A stretch of DNA of 64,000 nucleotides, from positions 11,942,706 to 12,006,705 of the forward strand of contig NC_088296.1 in NCBI RefSeq assembly GCF_032854445.1. The letters are read 5' to 3'. The first letter of the stretch is position 1. Each line of letters begins with the position of its first letter. Under the pieces are notes generated by a model. The model did no database searches, was not told the origin of the DNA, and worked only from the letters and a program-made list of their open reading frames with translations. Shown here piece by piece: positions 59,378 to 64,000 of the stretch. The DNA comes from Liolophura sinensis (Eukaryota; Mollusca; Polyplacophora; Chitonida; Chitonidae). The translations under genes and the position numbers were made by a program.

Positions 59378-62279
59378 CCATCGGGTAATTATTCATTACA
59401 TCTTTCCAGCATGTTATAATTTGTTGAAATTAGGTTTTAATGCTGTTTAATTAGGGTTTTTTTTTAAACAAACTGACCAATTTGCACATAGATGTTTTAG
59501 TTAATGACAATAGTGAGGCTAATTCACTATGTATAGCTTCTTCTGCAAAGCGGTCAGTGATCTGTCACAAGCTCACAGCTTGGTGTAGTTGTACACAGTC
59601 TTTCTGACTTGTCCTGAGCATCAGTGTCAGTTTTCTTCCAGACAAAATACATGTAGATAATGACTGGGTAGTTTTATTTTAGTAATGGTGACTTGTAAAT
59701 CAGCATTATCAGGAGTGTCACTGAGCAAAACAGGTCACAGTTTATACATGACAATACATATAGTCAACATGGTACATGTAGTAGGATGTAAATTTGTGAC
59801 AAAAAACCCTGTAAAAATTAAAAATCAATAGTCTGCATAAATTTGGGTTACACTTTGTCAAATCTACTCTTTTTAGGGGCGGATCTAACTGCTAAAAACA
59901 GCCGCTTTCGAAGTTCATGTAAATACATTTCTGAGAAAGTGAATAAAGGTATAGAAAATTATTTTTCTTATCATGATCGGGCCGGTATGTCATAATCCAG
60001 GAGTGGTTTCAGATTAAATCGTAAAAACAGATCAGATCAGATCAGATTGACGTTGTTGTTGCAGCACGTTACACCAGATAATTCTGTTTTAAATGACACC
60101 AGCGATGTTTTTTGAGAGAACTAAACAATAATTTATAATGGGTTTGAGAGTGATTAAAATTTTACCTTTCTGGCTGAAAGGTATTACATAACTAGCGACA
60201 ACAAAGAAAAAGATCACGTTGTCGGGTACAGGTAGAGTCTTTGGCACCTGGCCTCTGATGCAGAATTGGCTAGAACAGGTTGGTTGGATAAGCTACATGT
60301 AGTCATCTTGGTTGTGTTATGTAACTTGGATGTAAGTTTCCAATAAAAATGAAAGAAAAACATAACCTGTGGGCCATTATTAAATAAAACCTTTGAGTGC
60401 AATCCGACCAGCCCTCAAATAAAGAACCCTACTTGAAAGGGTATTTTTCTTATAATAGAAGTTTCATTACTCAGAATGTAGAAAAATTCCCTGTCCATTG
60501 ACCCTATTTTGTCTCCATGATGAGGTTAATCCCATGCTGAACAAAGACTGTTTTTAGGATGCCGTTGTTGGCCATAAGTTTCTCGTTTTCTGTATGTTTC
60601 TCTGTTTTTCAACTCAGTTTATTCAAACATTAGCGTTTTAAACACCTGGGCGTGATCTGGGCATAGTTTGTGTATCTCACATGTTAACAATAGTAAACAT
60701 TTTAAGCTGTTTATCAGATTTTTATCTTCACTATAAACACAGTGACATGTACTGGACTATTTGTGTTTATTGAATACATCTACCACATTACTATGTAAAC
60801 AACATTGTTTTCTATAATAAACACTTATGTTTTAGTTACTAAAAAGTTTTTTTGATGAATAAATGCCAGTTGGTATTAATCCAAACTGTAATAAAACTGT
60901 GTTTAAAAACACTTAACTTATTATGTACTAAATAGTTAACCTTTTTAGCCTCTAAAAGTGTTTACTGGAATCTGTGCATACATTTTTTTATGAAAGTGAT
61001 GCTAAAATGATTTGTTTGTGTCACTCAATATGTAAGCTTCAAAAAACTGTGCCAATTATTTATCTACACTCTGTAGTTCTCTGACAATATTTCCAATTAT
61101 CGGTTAAAGAGGTGGCTGAAGAGGTTGCAGAGTTAGAGTAAGCAATATGAGGTAGGCTGCAAAAACTTAGGGTAAGCAATATGAGGAAGGTTGAACAATT
61201 AGGATAAGAAATATAAGGAAGGATACCACAGATATATTTTATTGATATGACTTTTTTTCCTTATAATGAATTTTACATGTAAGTGTGTGATATGACATGT
61301 GACATGTATTATTGTATTCACTGTCCTGTAAGCATTAGGCCCACATTGTGATATTTTCTAATACATAGTTTCTAAAAACATTGATTATGTTGCAGTTTAT
61401 TCAGAATATATTTTTTTTCTTGCTTGCATGTCCTTAGCTTGATAAAATAATTAAAGTATCATTATTACATCACTTTTCATTTGTTTTTTAAATTCAGATC
61501 CTGTCCACACTTTTTCTTTTATAAATGTAATCAATTTTTCTTGTACATGTATTAACGTTGGTTCTCTTTTATTGCATACATGTATGAATAACTACAACAT
61601 GGGCTGCCTCCTTGTTATGTTTAATTAACTTCACCCAGAGCTGCAGACCAACTCATGCTTAATCCTCTCTTTAGGTTTAACCTCCAAAACCAGCTTTGGT
61701 CTCCAACTTGATGTGCAGCTCAAATCATGTATCCAAAGGGCTTCTGTTGTCTTCTGTGACTTTGTCTCGGTGTTTTTGAGTTCCCATACATGTATTTTCA
61801 GTAAAACACACAACAATGTATCTATGTAAAATCAGCTGCCAATCATCTTTGATTTCTTTGATCTCTGAACTTTGCAAATGTGAAAGTCTGGCTTCTTTGA
61901 TCTCTGAACTTTGCAAATGTGAAAGTCTGGCGTGTTGTTGATTTACTTGAGGAAGTGGCTTTATCCCCAGTACTGTTGCTATGACAACCTGTGGTCAAGA
62001 TTATGAGGTCACTGCACAATTTTATCACCTTGCTGTTATTTTGATGTGAGTTGTTGTTGTGTTCATGTATGATTCGGTGATGTTTTGCCATTATCTGCCT
62101 TTTGTGTTCACACTTCTGAAACGTATGCTTAATAAAAATAAGTGATTGTGTAATGTGTAGCCGTCGTTTCAATGGTTGAATTACACTGTCAATGAGATGT
62201 AGTAATACATCATGCACGCTATGTAGCATTTTTACACTAAGTTATACATATACCAATTTCACAATCAACATGTTCAAGC
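59378..62279. other. 3' flank of copy C, no gene recognised
   Basis: After about 59420 it follows the copy B flank, including the 0.3-kb and 0.56-kb segments missing from A and the 39-bp direct repeat (about 61853-61931). The AATAAA near 60418 is the B-type candidate polyadenylation signal. Confidence 0.5.
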
Positions 62280-62880
62280 TACCTGATGGGTATCTTCTCA
62301 GTAGTGCTGGTTTCCTCTCTGTCTGATAACTTGTCGGTATATGATCTGATGTGTATCTATTTAGGTGTGGGTGGTTTCCTCTCTGTCACACCTTGTCGTT
62401 ATGTTATATGATGTGTATCTTTTAAGCTGTGATGGGTTTCCTGTCTGTCTGATGCCTTGTGCGAATATTACCTGATGTGTGTCTTCTCAGGTGTGATAGG
62501 TTTCCTGACTCTCTGACACTTGGTCCACACTTGACCTGATGTGTGTCTTCTCCGGAGAGCTGGTTTTCCCCTCTCTCTAATACCGGGTTCACACATTACC
62601 TGATTACCTGATGTGTAACTTCTCAGGAGAGATGGCTTTCCCTCTCTAATGCCATGTCCACACATTGTACGTTATGTGTGACTTTTCTGGAAAAATGGTT
62701 TTCCTCTCTTTAATACCGGGTCAACACATTACCTGATGTGTGTCTTCTCGGAAGGGCTGGTTTTCCCCTCTCCATAATACTGGGTCCACACATTACATGG
62801 TGTGTAGCTTCTCGGGAGGGTTGGTGTTGCCCTCTCTCTAATACAGATTCCACAGACTACTTGATGTGTAACTTGTCAGG
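62280..62880. repeat. About 66-bp minisatellite, unit 3
   Basis: Same array as units 1 and 2, but one unit shorter than unit 2 around 62740. Confidence 0.75.
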
Positions 62881-62958
62881 AGGGATGGTTTTCCTTACTC
62901 TTTTAGCTTTAAGCATACTGACGGCTGATTTTATAGTCTCTGATATAAAGAACACCAA

Positions 62959-63080
62959 GTCCAGCTCATGCTGTCTTCCTCTCCGTTCGTACATGTACGC
63001 GGAACGGTCTACAGCAACCTGCGGATGGTCGTATAAGTGAAACATTGTTGAGTGCGGCGTAAAACACCCACCAAATAAAT
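62959..63080 (+). mobile_element. Truncated SINE fragment, unit 3
   Basis: Third copy of the truncated form seen at 7591 and 41741. Confidence 0.7.
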
Positions 63081-63527
63081 GTGTATAATTTATAACTCTC
63101 CACCGGTGAGGTTCTAAAAGCAGCAAGCCTGGGCTTTAAACTCCTGTGTTGGGCAGAAAAACCTTATAAAGCATGATTTTCTGGCGGAATCGTAAATGAT
63201 AAAACCATAGGTCATGTACTGCCTAACTTCGTATGAGCGGGGAAGGGAAGAATTTAGTTAATCCACGACTCTTTCCTTGTGTAGGATGATATGGTTTCTT
63301 GATGGAATGAATACATGATGAGCGCCAGATGACGAGGTGTTGAGGTGAAAAACTACAAAATCAGGAAAAACGAAGTTCGCTAAGTATTTATGTTACATAG
63401 ACGTTAATCATCAAGATATTAAGAGTTAAAGCAAGGGAATGATATAAATACAGCGCGCCTGGCGGTAGATGTATGTATATCATAACACAACACAGCAAAA
63501 TCATTGTTAAAAATTGTATCTATTGGT

Positions 63528-63537
63528 GGGGGGGGGG
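63528..63537 (+). repeat. Poly-G run, unit 3
   Basis: 10 consecutive G; the shortest of the three aligned runs. Confidence 0.95.
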
Positions 63538-64000
63538 TAGTGCGGTATAACAGACTAGCTAATTCTGGAGGCACAGGCGCGAGTTTCAGTAGTTCCATGG
63601 GGAGTGTACAAACGATCATGTTATAATAGACTACGTAGACTCTCATTATAAACGTAGCCAGGAACATCACATGTCGACGGTTGCGCCAATAGGTGAAAAA
63701 AAGGCTTACCAAAGAAAAATCTCCCTTTTTACACGTAACTCTGCACTGGTATTACGCTTTTTACTCTTTTAGTTCAAAAATGAGATAAACAAACTATTCC
63801 TAACACACATCGTGTAATATTCAGAGCTACGAATGATATAGACAACTGTACAACTGCTATGGTAGACTAACACAGGCATACCCGTGTGGAAAAGGCACAA
63901 ATATCATTTTTTTTTCATTTCTATATGCAGTGTTTTCCATAAACGTTTTCACATTTAATTAGCAGATGAAGATTAACTAGAAAGCATACTTAATATTAAT
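63538..64000. other. Intergenic DNA to window end
   Basis: Collinear with 8185-8640 and 42331-42795; no gene is seen. The third unit runs out of the window. Confidence 0.5.

Overview
The window is AT-rich eukaryotic DNA: short exons bounded by GT/AG splice sites, long introns and intergenic DNA, abundant minisatellites, tRNA-derived SINEs, a BEL/Pao LTR element, a LINE and a tyrosine-recombinase relic. No prokaryotic gene organisation is visible. The SINE types (one with a tail reading 'gagtacggcgtaaaacacc', one ending in an ACTC-type tail), the BEL/Pao element and a tandem TRIM family suggest a lophotrochozoan, most likely a mollusc. The species cannot be named from the sequence alone.

The main content is a tandem array of three plus-strand TRIM-type genes (RING, two B-boxes, coiled coil, B30.2/SPRY). 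Copy A is cut by the left edge (coding exons 366-4786). Copy B (coding 32139-38037, 591 aa) and copy C (coding 53274-59377, 589 aa) are complete. Each complete copy has six coding exons of 666-672, 96, 231, 23, 188 and 566-581 bp. All splice phases agree, including an easily missed 23-bp micro-exon. A likely 50-bp non-coding 5' exon lies about 1.4 kb upstream of each visible start codon. The products should be cytosolic RING E3 ubiquitin ligases that recognise ligands through SPRY. The copies differ most in the SPRY loops and share the rest.

Each gene is followed by a long duplicated flank. This carries a roughly 66-bp minisatellite, a truncated SINE, a poly-G run, a dead tyrosine recombinase, a full SINE with target-site duplications, a second minisatellite and a LINE fragment, ending about 1 kb before the next gene's 5' exon. 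The order is the same in units 1 and 2, and unit 3 follows it as far as the window goes. Unit 1 (1 to about 31 kb) is longer than unit 2 (about 31-52 kb) because it holds a 7.4-kb degenerate BEL/Pao element (14226-21590, minus strand, TTGGA target duplication). It also has a 4.4-kb segment (about 25277-29643) with a 47-bp minisatellite, another SINE and a Cys-rich protein relic.

The copies are mosaics. From intron 2 to the first bases past the SPRY stop, C resembles A (shared intronic SINE, TA repeat and long intron 2). Just downstream C resembles B. This points to unequal exchange or gene conversion with a switch near position 59,420. No CRISPR, rRNA, bona fide tRNA or bacterial-type operon was found.
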